The notes below the pieces were generated by a model, which was not told where the DNA came from, did not search any database, and worked only from the letters and a program-made list of their open reading frames with translations. Positions 53,818 to 63,500 of a stretch of 64,000 nt of DNA are shown in pieces. This stretch comes from UBA1715 sp036752345. GTDB taxonomy: Bacteria > Bacteroidota > Bacteroidia > Bacteroidales > UBA1715. Positions within the stretch are counted from its first letter, which is position 1. Each line of letters starts with the position of its first letter. Position numbers and translations under genes: made by a program. The stretch is from positions 28,589 through 92,588 of the forward strand of contig DAIOSV010000002.1 in assembly GCA_036752345.1 (NCBI GenBank), given 5' to 3'.

Positions 53818-55977
53818 GAGGCTCAGCATTTGGCAATGGGTACATTCCACTCAATATTTGCTCGAATATTGCGATTTGAAGCTGCAAGTTTGCCGGGATA
53901 TGATGCATCGTATACGATTTTAGATGCCGATGACGTGAAGAAGCAAATAACACAAGCAATTAAGGAATTAGAACTTGATAAAGAAATATATAAGCCATCA
54001 AAGGTAGCTTCAATTATATCTAAAGCGAAAAATGATTTAATACCTGCTGAAATGTACGAACTTTCCGATGCTGCCAAATACGACAGCATGAATGGAATGC
54101 CAGCAGTATCAAAAATCTATAAACGATATGTGGCTGATTGCAAACGAGCAAATTCAATGGATTTTGACGATTTGCTACTTATGACAAATATCTTATTCCG
54201 CGACAATCCCATGGTGTTGCAAAAATACCAAAAGTTGTTCCGGTACATTTTGGTTGACGAGTTTCAAGATACCAATAGTTGCCAGTATCGCATTATTAAG
54301 CAATTAGCTTTGCCCGAAAATAATCTATGTGTGGTAGGCGATGATGCCCAAAGTATTTATTCGTTTCGCGGCGCTCGCATAGAGAATATATTGAACTATC
54401 AGCGTGATTTTAAAGATTGCAAATTGTTTAAGTTGGAACAAAATTATCGTTCAACGAAAACGATAGTCGAGGCAGCCAACAGTCTTATTAAAAAGAACAC
54501 GAAACAAATACCCAAAAAGATTTTTTCAGATCAAGAGGATGGTGAAAAAATTTCTTTGGTGCAATCGGCAACCGATTCGGAAGAAGGTACTAAAGTTGCA
54601 ATGCTTATTTCCGATTTAGTGGACAAAGGCGAATCGTATAGCAATTGTGCAATATTGTATAGAACCAATTCTCAGTCACGTATTTTGGAAGAGGAACTGA
54701 ATAAAAAGCGAATTCCTTGTAAAATCGTGAAAGGCTTGTCATTCTTCCAACGAAAAGAAATCAAAGACGTACTTTCGTATGTTCGTGTGGTTGTAAATCC
54801 CAAGGATGATATAGCATTAGAACGGATTATCAACTATCCCGTGAGAGGAATTGGAAATACAACCATAGAACGGCTTCATGCAATAGCTGACGCAAACAAT
54901 CTTTCATTATGGGGAGTTATATCACAAATAGAAAAAACTCGTGATATGCTACCTGCTGCTGCCAAGAAAAAACTGTCAGATTTTGCAGAAATGATGCAAA
55001 GTTTTATGATTGACGAGCCAACGACAGATGCCTATTCATTGATGTTTCGAATAGTTGAAAAACTAGAATTTAAAGAAGCATTAGAAAAAGAGTATCCGAA
55101 AGAAGAAGCCCATGACCGATTCAATAATATTCAAGAGTTGTTGAACGGTGCTAAAGAGTTTGTGGAAAATGAATTAGATCCTGAATCCATAGCAATGCAT
55201 AATTATCTGCAGAAAATTGCACTCTTGACAGATATTGACGAAGAAGACACCGATAATGCCAACAAAGTGCTTCTAATGACTATGCATGCTGCTAAAGGGC
55301 TAGAGTTTAAACATTGCTTTTTGGTCGGTATAGAAGAAAATGTGTTGCCTTCTCAAATGAGTATGGAAACCATTCAAAATATTGAAGAAGAACGTCGGCT
55401 TTTCTACGTTGCATTAACGCGAGCAATGAAAACGGTTACGCTTTCATTTGCGTGGAAACGAAGAAAATTTGGAAGTTTTATTCCTTCAACGCCAAGCCGA
55501 TTCTTATCTGAAATTGATTCTTGCTTTTTGAATGGTTCGCTGAAAGCTTCTGCCTCAATGTATGACGATTTTGGACAAACTCCGTCATTTTCGTCATATC
55601 AGCAGCGTGGTGTCAATAGTTTTTCATCATATCAAAACAAACAAGGAAGTGGTTTTAATTCATATTCGCAGAAAACTCATCCGATAACTGTAAACAAAGT
55701 ACCTGCAGCACAATCGTCGTTTTCTCGTTATCAAAAAGAACAACCATTTGCACACTATAATGAAAAACAGCAGCAACAACCCGCAACTATAGTCCCGAGC
55801 AATCCTGAATCCATTAAGGAAGGGCAACGCGTTGCTCATGCTAAGTTTGGTATGGGTACCGTAAAGGAACGTATGGGGAGCGATGCAAATGCAGCTGTGA
55901 TTATAGCCTTTGATAATTGGGGCGAAAAGAAACTATTATTGAAATTTGCAAAACTACAAATAGTTGAAAATTTATAG
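53818..55977 (+). CDS. pcrA: UvrD/PcrA-type DNA helicase, N terminus lost in gap
   Basis: 719 codons. Superfamily 1A motifs are present from MGTFHSIFARILR onward: ILVDEFQDTN (Walker B), VGDDAQSIYSFRGA (motif III), LEQNYRST (IV), LLMTMHAAKGLEF (V) and EERRLFYVALTRA (VI). The C-terminal tail has a Ser/Gln-rich linker with repeated FSSYQ-like blocks and ends with AHAKFGMGTVKERMG and WGEKKLLLKFAKLQIV, the Tudor-like domain that in PcrA contacts RNA polymerase. Motif I (Walker A) is absent only because of the gap. Role: ATP-driven 3'-5' unwinding in repair and clearing of DNA. Confidence 0.88.
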   Translation, partial: EAQHLAMGTFHSIFARILRFEAASLPGYDASYTILDADDVKKQITQAIKELELDKEIYKPSKVASIISKAKNDLIPAEMYELSDAAKYDSMNGMPAVSKIYKRYVADCKRANSMDFDDLLLMTNILFRDNPMVLQKYQKLFRYILVDEFQDTNSCQYRIIKQLALPENNLCVVGDDAQSIYSFRGARIENILNYQRDFKDCKLFKLEQNYRSTKTIVEAANSLIKKNTKQIPKKIFSDQEDGEKISLVQSATDSEEGTKVAMLISDLVDKGESYSNCAILYRTNSQSRILEEELNKKRIPCKIVKGLSFFQRKEIKDVLSYVRVVVNPKDDIALERIINYPVRGIGNTTIERLHAIADANNLSLWGVISQIEKTRDMLPAAAKKKLSDFAEMMQSFMIDEPTTDAYSLMFRIVEKLEFKEALEKEYPKEEAHDRFNNIQELLNGAKEFVENELDPESIAMHNYLQKIALLTDIDEEDTDNANKVLLMTMHAAKGLEFKHCFLVGIEENVLPSQMSMETIQNIEEERRLFYVALTRAMKTVTLSFAWKRRKFGSFIPSTPSRFLSEIDSCFLNGSLKASASMYDDFGQTPSFSSYQQRGVNSFSSYQNKQGSGFNSYSQKTHPITVNKVPAAQSSFSRYQKEQPFAHYNEKQQQQPATIVPSNPESIKEGQRVAHAKFGMGTVKERMGSDANAAVIIAFDNWGEKKLLLKFAKLQIVENL

Positions 55978-55992
55978 CTTTTATTACCTTTG
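55964..55992 (+). promoter_or_regulatory. Promoter of the DUF4290-murA pair
   Basis: TTG (55964-55966), 18 bases, TACCTTTG (55985-55992). The -33 part overlaps the last codons of the helicase gene. The ATG is at 56009. Confidence 0.65.
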
Positions 55993-56008
55993 AAAAATTT
56001 TATTTTAA

Positions 56009-56662
56009 ATGGAGTATAATACAACAAGAGAGTCTCTCTTTTTGCCCGAATATGGACGTAATGTTCAAATGATGGCAGAACATTTATTGACAATACCAGA
56101 CAAAGCAAATCGCACAGAAGCTGCGAAGGAACTTATTGCTATCATGATAAATATGAATCCTTCGGTGCGCGAGACCAAAGATTATAAACAAAAAATGTGG
56201 GATTATTTAGCTCAGCTTTGCGATTTCAAGCTTGATGTTGATTTTCCATTTCCTATTTCAAAACCCGCAGATGCTGAAAAACCGGAAAGATTGCAATATA
56301 ACATGAACGAGATTCGTTGTCGCCATTATGGATATACCGTAGAACGCATGATCCAAGCTGCATGCGATATGGAATCGAGTGAGGAACGAGATGCTTTGGT
56401 GCATATGATTGCCAACAACATGAAACGCAATTATGTTATTTGGAATCAAAAATCAGTGACAGACGAAATCGTTATTAATGACTTGATTAGACTTTCTAAA
56501 GGTCGGTTGAATTTGGCTTCAGATACGAGATTAATGAACGTAAACGTGCCAACAACATCAATGCCAAAGAAGGTTAATAATTTTAAACGTCAAAACAACA
56601 ACAATCAAGCAAGACGAAACAATAACAACAAGAATAATAACAACAAAAAAAGACAAAATTAA
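56009..56662 (+). CDS. DUF4290 family protein
   Basis: 217 residues, cytoplasmic. The core (about 1-180) matches DUF4290: TTRESLFLPEYGRNVQMM, NPSVRETKDYKQKMWDYLAQ, FPFPISKPADAEKPERLQY and NNMKRNYVIWN. The tail from about 188 is almost only Asn, Lys, Arg and Gln, a basic disordered extension that could bind nucleic acid. Function unknown. It is two bases from murA and almost certainly co-transcribed with it, an arrangement common in Bacteroidota. Confidence 0.88.
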   Translation: MEYNTTRESLFLPEYGRNVQMMAEHLLTIPDKANRTEAAKELIAIMINMNPSVRETKDYKQKMWDYLAQLCDFKLDVDFPFPISKPADAEKPERLQYNMNEIRCRHYGYTVERMIQAACDMESSEERDALVHMIANNMKRNYVIWNQKSVTDEIVINDLIRLSKGRLNLASDTRLMNVNVPTTSMPKKVNNFKRQNNNNQARRNNNNKNNNNKKRQN

Positions 56663-56664
56663 TT

Positions 56665-57972
56665 ATGGCAACATTCCGAATTACTGGAGGAAGGAAGCTG
56701 CACGGTGAATTACAACCACAAGGTGCGAAAAATGAAGCATTACAAGTTCTGTCGGCAGTATTGTTGACAAGCGAACCTGTTGTAATTAAAAATATCCCTC
56801 AGATTCGTGATGTGCTCAATCTTATAGAGTTACTTATGAGCCTTGGGGTAAATGTAACTCGTTTGCGTGACAACAGTTACTGCTTTCAAGCCGATGACGT
56901 AAATCTTGATTATTTATTGTCAAAAGATTTTCAGGAAAAGACAAAAACCTTGCGAGGCTCAATTATGTTGGTGGGACCTCTATTGGGACGTTTTGGCAAG
57001 GGCTATATTGCAAGTCCTGGTGGAGATAAGATTGGTCGCCGTCGTTTAGATACACATTTTATTGGATTCCAGAACTTAGGAGCAACGTTTAATTTTAATC
57101 CAGAAACGAACATGTTTGCTGTTTCCGGCGAACATCTAAAGGGCACATATATGTTGCTCGATGAGGCTTCTGTTACCGGTACTGCAAACATCATAATGGC
57201 GGCAGTATTGGCCGAAGGAAAAACTACTATTTATAATGCAGCATGTGAACCATACATTCAACAACTTTGTAAAATGTTGAACAGAATGGGCGCAAAAATT
57301 TCCGGCATTGCTTCAAATTTATTAATAATTGAAGGTGTAGAAAAACTTAATGGCTGCGAACATTCTATTTTGCCCGATATGATTGAAGTTGGTAGTTTTA
57401 TGGGATTAGCGGCAATGACGGGTTCCGAAATTACAATTAAAAACGTGTCATATCCTGATTTGGGGCTTATTCCGTCAGCGTTTTCTCATTTAGGAGTGCA
57501 ATTTGAGAAACGTAATGATGATATTTACATTCCCGCTCAAGAAACCTATACTATTTCTACATTTTTGGATGGATCTATAATGACCATAGCAGACGCTCCA
57601 TGGCCGGGTTTAACACCTGACCTTTTAAGTGTATTTTTGGTTGTTGCAACAATGGCAGAAGGAAGTGTTCTGATACATCAAAAAATGTTTGAGAGTCGTT
57701 TGTTCTTTGTCGATAAACTTATAGATATGGGATGTCGGATAATTCTTTGTGATCCTCATAGAGCAACAGTAATAGGGTTGGGCAATAACCACAAACTTAG
57801 AGCTACCAATATGTCGTCACCTGATATTAGAGCCGGTGTGGCATTACTTATAGCTGCCTTGTCGGCACAAGGTGTAAGCACCATTAGCAACATAGAGCAA
57901 ATAGACCGAGGATATCAAGACATAGATAAACGCTTGAATGCTATAGGGGCAGAGATAATTCGTGTGAATTAA
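56665..57972 (+). CDS. murA: UDP-N-acetylglucosamine 1-carboxyvinyltransferase with Asp at the Cys115 position
   Basis: 435 residues, cytoplasmic. It catalyses the first committed step of peptidoglycan synthesis, adding enolpyruvate to UDP-GlcNAc. The family signature is clear: LQPQGAKNEAL (Lys-Asn substrate site), RGSIMLVGPLLGRFGKG, SVTGTANIIMAAV and PWPGLTPDLL. The active-site loop reads SPGGDKIGRRRLD, with D121 where Escherichia coli MurA has Cys115. Asp at this position is known in other lineages to keep activity and block fosfomycin attachment. Two bases separate it from the DUF4290 gene. Confidence 0.95.
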   Translation: MATFRITGGRKLHGELQPQGAKNEALQVLSAVLLTSEPVVIKNIPQIRDVLNLIELLMSLGVNVTRLRDNSYCFQADDVNLDYLLSKDFQEKTKTLRGSIMLVGPLLGRFGKGYIASPGGDKIGRRRLDTHFIGFQNLGATFNFNPETNMFAVSGEHLKGTYMLLDEASVTGTANIIMAAVLAEGKTTIYNAACEPYIQQLCKMLNRMGAKISGIASNLLIIEGVEKLNGCEHSILPDMIEVGSFMGLAAMTGSEITIKNVSYPDLGLIPSAFSHLGVQFEKRNDDIYIPAQETYTISTFLDGSIMTIADAPWPGLTPDLLSVFLVVATMAEGSVLIHQKMFESRLFFVDKLIDMGCRIILCDPHRATVIGLGNNHKLRATNMSSPDIRAGVALLIAALSAQGVSTISNIEQIDRGYQDIDKRLNAIGAEIIRVN

Positions 57973-58003
57973 ACAATTTTTTGCAAAAAACCCGTTTCCT
58001 TTA

Positions 58004-58032
58004 TTGGAATTAAAGAAAAACATTTACTTTTG
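58004..58032 (+). promoter_or_regulatory. Promoter of rpsO
   Basis: TTG (58004-58006), 18 bases, TACTTTTG (58025-58032) followed by CGTC. The ATG of rpsO is 37 bases downstream. A TTG start at 58030 lies inside this box and cannot be used from this promoter. Confidence 0.7.
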
Positions 58033-58068
58033 CGTCTTGAAAAACGATTAGAGAAAATTATTGATATT

Positions 58069-58338
58069 ATGTATTTAACTACAGAAAAAAAGGCAGAATT
58101 GGTTAAGAAATTCGGCAAGTCAGAAAAAGATTCTGGATCAACAAAATGTCAAATTGCAATCTTTACTGAAAGAATCAATGCTTTGACTGAAAAAATGAAA
58201 GACAATCACAAGGATTTCGTTTCTCAACGTGCGTTGTTGAAATTAGTTGGAAAGAGACGTAATTTGTTGAATTACCTTAAAGATCGCGATATTGAAGAGT
58301 ATCGTAATTTAATTAAAGAATTAAACATCCGTAAATAA
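58069..58338 (+). CDS. rpsO: 30S ribosomal protein S15
   Basis: 89 residues from ATG 58069 (MYLTTEKKAELVKKFG), the exact usual length. Conserved S15 helices are complete: DSGSTKCQIAIFTERINALTEKM, HKDFVSQRALLKLVGKRRNLL and YLKDRDIEEYRNLIKEL. It binds 16S rRNA in the platform of the small subunit. The short leader could hold an autoregulatory fold, as S15 leaders do in other bacteria, but I see no known structure. It is followed by pnp, the classic rpsO-pnp order. Confidence 0.97.
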   Translation: MYLTTEKKAELVKKFGKSEKDSGSTKCQIAIFTERINALTEKMKDNHKDFVSQRALLKLVGKRRNLLNYLKDRDIEEYRNLIKELNIRK

Positions 58339-58365
58339 TTTGTTTACGTAATAAATCATTTATCG

Positions 58366-58393
58366 TGGAAGGCAATTTTTTAGTTGCCTTCCA
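58366..58393 (+). terminator. Hairpin between rpsO and pnp
   Basis: A 10-bp perfect stem, TGGAAGGCAA (58366-58375) with TTGCCTTCCA (58384-58393), has a T-rich 8-base loop. The T tract after it is weak, so it may be a partial terminator or an RNase processing site, as between rpsO and pnp elsewhere. Confidence 0.65.
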
Positions 58394-58452
58394 TTGTTTA
58401 TTGTATTCGTTTAGCTATTCAATTTATTTTATACACACAAAAGAAACACAAT

Positions 58453-60591
58453 ATGTTACAAGTTTTTAAAAAAGAGATCACTCTGAGCGATGGTAGAACT
58501 ATCGAAATAGAGACAGGCAAGTTGGCTAAACAAGCCGATGGTTCAGTTGTCGTAAGAATGGGTGACACAATGCTTTTGGCTACCGTATGTGGCGCAAAAG
58601 ATGCCATTCCAGGAACAGATTTCATGCCGCTTACAGTTGAGTACAAAGAAAAATATGGCGCATTCGGAAGATATCCGGGTGGTTTTACAAGAAGAGAAGG
58701 AAAAGCTTCAGATTATGAAATTTTAATCGCTCGTTTAGTTGATAGAGCATTACGTCCATTATTCCCCGATAATTATCATGCAGAAACATTCGTAAACGTT
58801 TTGTTAATTTCTGCTGATGGAAAGAATCAACCAGATGCTTTAGCAGGTATAGCTGCTTCTGCTGCTTTGGCCGTTTCTGATATTCCTTTCGGTGGCCCAA
58901 TAGCTGAAGTTCGTGTAGCTCGCATTGATGGAAAACTAGTTATAGATCCAACCTTTGAAGAAATGCATCGCGCTGATATTGATATCATGGTTGGTGCTAC
59001 ATATGATAACATCCTTATGGTTGAAGGCGAAATGAATGAAGTTTCAGAAGCAGAAATGCTTGAAGCATTGAAATTCGCTCATGAAGCTATTAAACCAATG
59101 TGTAAAGCTCAATTAGAATTGACGGAACTTGTTGGAAAAACCGTAAAACGTGAATATTGCCACGAAGAAAATGATGAAGAGCTTCGTAAAGATGTTTGGG
59201 CTAAATGTTATGACAAAGCTTACGCTGTAGCTTCATCTTCTAATACTAACAAACATGATAGAGGAGATAAGTTCTCAGCAATTAAAGACGAGTATTTAGC
59301 ATCGTTATCAGAAGAAGACGTTCAAGCAAAGGCTGAATTGGTTAGTCGTTACTACCATGAAGTTGAAAAAGAAGCTATGCGTCGTAGCATTCTTGATGAA
59401 GGAAAACGTCTTGATGGTCGTAAGACAACAGACATTCGTCCAATTTGGTGTGAAGTTGGGTACCTACCTGGCCCTCACGGATCGGCTATTTTTACCCGTG
59501 GTGAAACACAATCATTGACAACCGTAACATTAGGGACAAAACAAGACGAGAAAATCGTTGACGATGTTTTATTCCAAGGTAAAGAACGCTTTTTACTTCA
59601 TTATAATTTCCCTCCATTCTCAACGGGCGAAGCAAAAGCTCAAAGAGGGGTTGGTCGTCGTGAAATTGGTCACGGACATTTAGCATGGAGAGCATTGAAG
59701 AGAATGATTCCTGAAAATTATCCATATTGCGTACGTGTTGTTTCTGATATTATGGAGTCAAACGGATCTTCTTCTATGGCAACAGTTTGCGCCGGTACAT
59801 TAGCTCTTATGGATGCTGGTGTTAAGATTAAGAAACCGGTTTCTGGTATTGCTATGGGGTTAATAACAGACAAAGGAAACGTGAAATGGTCTGTGTTGTC
59901 TGATATTTTGGGCGATGAAGATCATCTTGGCGATATGGACTTTAAAGTAACCGGAACACGTGATGGTATTACTGCTACGCAGATGGATATAAAAGTTGAC
60001 GGTTTGTCATATGAAATTCTAGAAAAAGCATTGAATCAGGCTCGTGAAGGTCGTTTACACATTCTTGATAAAATCCAAGAAACCATCGCAGAACCTCGTG
60101 CTGATTTGAAACCACATGCTCCAAGAATTGAAAGTTTGAAGATTGGTAAAGACTTTATTGGCGCTGTAATTGGTTCAGGTGGTAAAAACATTCAAGAATT
60201 GCAAGCTCGTACCAATACTACTATCTCTATTGAAGAGGTTGATGGATTTGGAATCGTAGAAATTTCCGGAAAAGACAAAAACGGAATGGAAGAAGCTAAG
60301 CAATACATCATGGGAATTTCACAAGAACCTGAAGTAGGTAAAGTGTACAACGCAAAGGTTAAATCAATCGTTGAATTTGGTGCATTCTGTGAATTTCTAC
60401 CACAAAAAGATGGTTTGCTTCATATCTCAGAAATAGCATGGGAACGTGTAGAGAAAGTTGGCGATTACTTGAAAGAAGGCGATCTTATTGAGGTAAAACT
60501 TATTGGTATAGAAAAAGGTAAGTTTAAATTGTCTCGAAAGGTATTAATGGAAAGACCTCCTCGTCAATCAAAACCGGAAGAACAAAAATAA
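58453..60591 (+). CDS. pnp: Polyribonucleotide nucleotidyltransferase
   Basis: 712 residues from ATG 58453 (MLQVFKKEITLSDGRT). The longer frame starts inside the upstream hairpin and is rejected. Two RNase PH domains lie at about 10-230 and 305-545, with the phosphate site and catalytic residues in the second (GSSSMATVCAG, LGDEDHLGDMDFKV). A KH domain follows (about 560-620, FIGAVIGSGGKNIQEL), then an S1 domain (about 628-700, VGKVYNAKVKSIVEFGAFCEF). It degrades RNA 3' to 5' using phosphate. Transcription can come from the rpsO promoter by read-through; no separate -7 box is evident. Confidence 0.96.
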   Translation: MLQVFKKEITLSDGRTIEIETGKLAKQADGSVVVRMGDTMLLATVCGAKDAIPGTDFMPLTVEYKEKYGAFGRYPGGFTRREGKASDYEILIARLVDRALRPLFPDNYHAETFVNVLLISADGKNQPDALAGIAASAALAVSDIPFGGPIAEVRVARIDGKLVIDPTFEEMHRADIDIMVGATYDNILMVEGEMNEVSEAEMLEALKFAHEAIKPMCKAQLELTELVGKTVKREYCHEENDEELRKDVWAKCYDKAYAVASSSNTNKHDRGDKFSAIKDEYLASLSEEDVQAKAELVSRYYHEVEKEAMRRSILDEGKRLDGRKTTDIRPIWCEVGYLPGPHGSAIFTRGETQSLTTVTLGTKQDEKIVDDVLFQGKERFLLHYNFPPFSTGEAKAQRGVGRREIGHGHLAWRALKRMIPENYPYCVRVVSDIMESNGSSSMATVCAGTLALMDAGVKIKKPVSGIAMGLITDKGNVKWSVLSDILGDEDHLGDMDFKVTGTRDGITATQMDIKVDGLSYEILEKALNQAREGRLHILDKIQETIAEPRADLKPHAPRIESLKIGKDFIGAVIGSGGKNIQELQARTNTTISIEEVDGFGIVEISGKDKNGMEEAKQYIMGISQEPEVGKVYNAKVKSIVEFGAFCEFLPQKDGLLHISEIAWERVEKVGDYLKEGDLIEVKLIGIEKGKFKLSRKVLMERPPRQSKPEEQK

Positions 60592-60598
60592 TTAAGAT

Positions 60599-60630
60599 AA
60601 GGCTGTCAGAAATGGCAGCCTTTCTTTTTC
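60599..60630 (+). terminator. Terminator of pnp
   Basis: AAGGCTGTCA (60599-60608) with TGGCAGCCTT (60613-60622), one G-U pair, a GAAA tetraloop and a TTTCTTTTTC tail. Confidence 0.88.
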
Positions 60631-60645
60631 TATTACACTTTTTCC

Positions 60646-60653
60646 TATATTTG
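60646..60653 (+). promoter_or_regulatory. -7 box of the second PorE-like gene
   Basis: TATATTTG followed by CTACG, 39 bases before the ATG at 60693. The -33 region is a T/C tract without a clear TTTG. Confidence 0.55.
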
Positions 60654-60692
60654 CTACGAAATAATTAATGCAAAATTTCGTTACCGTATAAT

Positions 60693-62525
60693 ATGTCAAA
60701 TACTTCGTCCAATACGCATTTTTTTATACTTGCTTTGATTGTCTTACTTTCGGGGTCATGTGCTTCGCAAAAGAAGATAAGTAAAAAGGCAGATATAACT
60801 TTTGCAAATGGCGAATATTTTAAAGCGGTGACAATGTATGAAGAGTTGGCCGACAATGAAGAGTCACGCTATATTAAATCATCCTATGAAGCCCGAATAG
60901 CCGAATGTTATCGTTATTTGAACGATTCAAAAAAGGCCGAAGTGGCGTATAAAAAGTTAGCCAATCAGAAAACTATACGAGATAAGGAAACTCGCTATTG
61001 GTATGCCTATTATTTGTTGAGAAATGAGAAATATGAGGAGGCAGAAAAAAATTTTACAGCATACAAAAAGTCTCAGCCAAAAGATGAACGAGGTGCTAAT
61101 GGCATTGCTTCTTGTTCGTTAGCTGTTGCCTATACAGAGCATCCAACGCGATATATTGTAGAAAATGTAAAACCGCTGAATTCAAAATACAACGATTTTT
61201 CTCCAATGTATTTTGATAACTCATACGATGTTGTCTATTTTACATCGTCGCGTATAGAAGAAGGAGTAAAACCGCACATCAATCAAGTCTCGGGTATGAA
61301 TTATACCAATGTATATGAGGCTCGTTTCGATAGAAAAAACAAATGGAAAGCACCAGAACTAATTGCAGATTCAACTATAAATAGTGACTTTGATGATGGA
61401 ACTGTTTCTATAACATCCGATGGTTTTACCATGTATTTTACCCGTTGTTTACAAGAGACGGGCAAAAAAATCGGTTGTCAGATATATACAAATGCATACA
61501 AAAATGGTTCGTGGAACTCTACCGAATTGCAAGAAATAGTACCAGACTCAATTTCTATAGGCCAACCAGCAATCTCTCCTGATGGATTAACATTGTATTT
61601 TGCATCGCGCATGAAAGGTTCTCATGGCGGTTCCGATATTTGGAAAGTGGAGCGCACAGCAGCTAACACACCATGGGGACGCCCTATTAATCTCGGCTCG
61701 GAAATAAATACTCCGGGAGATGAAATGTTTCCATATGTTCGATTAGACGGCACACTCTATTTCTCGTCAGATGGTCATGCCGGTATGGGAGGACTTGATA
61801 TTTTTAGAGCAACAAAAGGTTCCGATGGAAAATGGGAAATTGTAAATATGCAGAGTCCCATTAACTCCTCTCAAGACGACTATGGTATTGTTTTTCAAGG
61901 AAACAAAGAAAGTGGTTTATTTACCTCCAATCGCAAAGGAACTCGTGGATTAGACGATATCTATTCTTTTGAATTGCCGGAACTGAAATTGGCTGTAGAG
62001 GGAGTTATGACAGATGTTGGAATCAATAAACCAATAGAGGGAGGAGATGTAACTTTAGTTGGAAGTAACGGTTCGTTGCAAACTGCTAAAACCAAAGTTG
62101 ATGGTTCTTATTCTTTTAAATTGGCGCAATACACTGACTATATTGTGATAGGTTCTTTTAACGGCTTTTTAAAGCAAAAAGTGAAAGTATCAACAGCGAA
62201 TATCAGTGATGATACCACGTTCAAACAAAATCTTGGACTTATTACAATGAGTAGGCCGGTAGAAATTCCAAACATTTTTTATGATTTTGGAAAATGGACA
62301 TTGAATGAATCTTCAAAGACGGCATTGGAAGANNNNNNNNNNNNNNNNNNNNNNNNNNNNNNNNNNNNNNNNNNNNNNNNNNNNNNNNNNNNNNNNNNNN
62401 NNNNNNNNNNNNNNNNNNNNNNNNNNNNNNNNAACCGTCGTACGGAACTTAAAATTCTTTCTACAGATTACATTCCAAAACCAGAATATTTTGTACGTCA
62501 AAAGCAAAAAAGCAAAAGACGTTAA
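60693..62525 (+). CDS. Second PorE-like protein: TPR, PD40 propeller, regulatory-like and OmpA domains, gap inside
   Basis: About 610 codons including the gap. A lipoprotein-type signal (IVLLSGSC, Cys near 23) is followed by TPR units (about 30-145), a PD40 propeller (about 160-420; SITSDGFTMYFTRC, SPDGLTLYFASRMKGSHGGSDIW, TLYFSSDGHAGMGGLDIF), a carboxypeptidase-regulatory-like domain (about 430-515) and an OmpA-like domain opening with IPNIFYDFGKWTLNESS and ending NRRTELKILSTDY. The 100-N gap removes most of the OmpA domain; comparison with the paralogue at 38545 suggests about 300 missing bases. It is likely an envelope protein tying an outer-membrane complex, possibly T9SS, to peptidoglycan. 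Confidence 0.83.
   Translation: MSNTSSNTHFFILALIVLLSGSCASQKKISKKADITFANGEYFKAVTMYEELADNEESRYIKSSYEARIAECYRYLNDSKKAEVAYKKLANQKTIRDKETRYWYAYYLLRNEKYEEAEKNFTAYKKSQPKDERGANGIASCSLAVAYTEHPTRYIVENVKPLNSKYNDFSPMYFDNSYDVVYFTSSRIEEGVKPHINQVSGMNYTNVYEARFDRKNKWKAPELIADSTINSDFDDGTVSITSDGFTMYFTRCLQETGKKIGCQIYTNAYKNGSWNSTELQEIVPDSISIGQPAISPDGLTLYFASRMKGSHGGSDIWKVERTAANTPWGRPINLGSEINTPGDEMFPYVRLDGTLYFSSDGHAGMGGLDIFRATKGSDGKWEIVNMQSPINSSQDDYGIVFQGNKESGLFTSNRKGTRGLDDIYSFELPELKLAVEGVMTDVGINKPIEGGDVTLVGSNGSLQTAKTKVDGSYSFKLAQYTDYIVIGSFNGFLKQKVKVSTANISDDTTFKQNLGLITMSRPVEIPNIFYDFGKWTLNESSKTALEXXXXXXXXXXXXXXXXXXXXXXXXXXXXXXXXXXNRRTELKILSTDYIPKPEYFVRQKQKSKRR
62333..62432. other. Assembly gap (100 N) inside the OmpA domain
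   Basis: Exactly 100 N. The frame resumes with NRRTE, but the peptidoglycan-binding Asp/Arg segment is missing, so the gap is larger than shown. Confidence 0.95.
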
Positions 62526-62688
62526 AATGCATGTAAGTTATTGTGAGAGTGTATACTAAGGAATTCTAATAAGCTATGAGCTAGCAATTCTTTTATTCAA
62601 AAAAGATAAAAATTATAGTCAAAGGATACCGAAGTTGATTTTTAAGTTGAAAAATATCGCCATGGCTTACAAACACTAATACACATGG

Positions 62689-62717
62689 TTGGTTATTTGA
62701 AAAAATAGTATATTTGC
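62689..62717 (+). promoter_or_regulatory. Promoter of fabG
   Basis: TTG (62689-62691), 18 bases, TATATTTG (62710-62717), followed by CGC. The ATG at 62734 is 16 bases further on. The rest of 62526-62733 is AT-rich with nothing else recognised. Confidence 0.7.
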
Positions 62718-62733
62718 GCAGGATAGACTTTTT

Positions 62734-63480
62734 ATGAATTTATTAAATGGAAATGTGGCACTCATTACAGGTGCAAATCGGGGAATAGGCAGAGCCATCG
62801 CCCTTATGTTTGCTTCCGAAGGGTGTGATGTTGCATTTACCGATTTAAAAAAAGATGCCAACATGGTCGAAACCGAACAAGAAATTGCTCAACATGGCCA
62901 TAAAGTACAAGGTTATGCATCAAATGCAGCATCGATAGAAGATGCTCAAAAGGTTGTAAAACAAGTTGTAGAGGATTTTGGAAAAATAGACATATTGGTG
63001 AACAATGCCGGCATTACTCGTGATGGAGCGCTTAAACGAATGACCGAAGACCAATGGGATTCCGTAATAAATGTGAATTTAAAATCGGTGTTTAGCATGA
63101 TTAAAGCCATACAACCATATATGTGGAAACAAGGCTTTGGAAGTATAATAAACGTAAGTTCCATTGTTGGTATTTCAGGAAATATGTGCCAAGCAAATTA
63201 TTCTGCATCAAAAGCCGGAATAATTGGTTTAACAAAATCAATCGCCAAAGAATTCGGCGTTCGCAATATTCGTTGCAATGCAATAGCTCCGGGATTCATT
63301 CTGACCGATATGACAGCACAATTACCGGAGCATATAATAGAAGAATGGAAAGCACGTATTCCACTTCATAGACCTGGCACGGTGCAAGATGTTGCAAATG
63401 TTTGCGCATTCTTGGCTTCAGGACTTTCAAGTTACGTTACCGGACAAGTTATTCCAATTTGTGGAGGATTACAAATATAA
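62734..63480 (+). CDS. fabG: 3-oxoacyl-[acyl-carrier-protein] reductase
   Basis: 248 residues, cytoplasmic short-chain dehydrogenase. The NADPH site TGANRGIGRA, the NNAG motif, the catalytic Ser in IINVSSIVG and the YSASK pair (Tyr and Lys) are all present, with the C-terminal SYVTGQVIPICGG typical of FabG. It reduces 3-oxoacyl-ACP in each cycle of fatty acid elongation. The assignment to FabG rather than another SDR rests on overall similarity and length; there is no acyl-carrier or other fab gene beside it. It is followed 20 bases later by the XRE-cupin regulator. Confidence 0.88.
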   Translation: MNLLNGNVALITGANRGIGRAIALMFASEGCDVAFTDLKKDANMVETEQEIAQHGHKVQGYASNAASIEDAQKVVKQVVEDFGKIDILVNNAGITRDGALKRMTEDQWDSVINVNLKSVFSMIKAIQPYMWKQGFGSIINVSSIVGISGNMCQANYSASKAGIIGLTKSIAKEFGVRNIRCNAIAPGFILTDMTAQLPEHIIEEWKARIPLHRPGTVQDVANVCAFLASGLSSYVTGQVIPICGGLQI

Positions 63481-63500
63481 ATCATTATATACTATATACT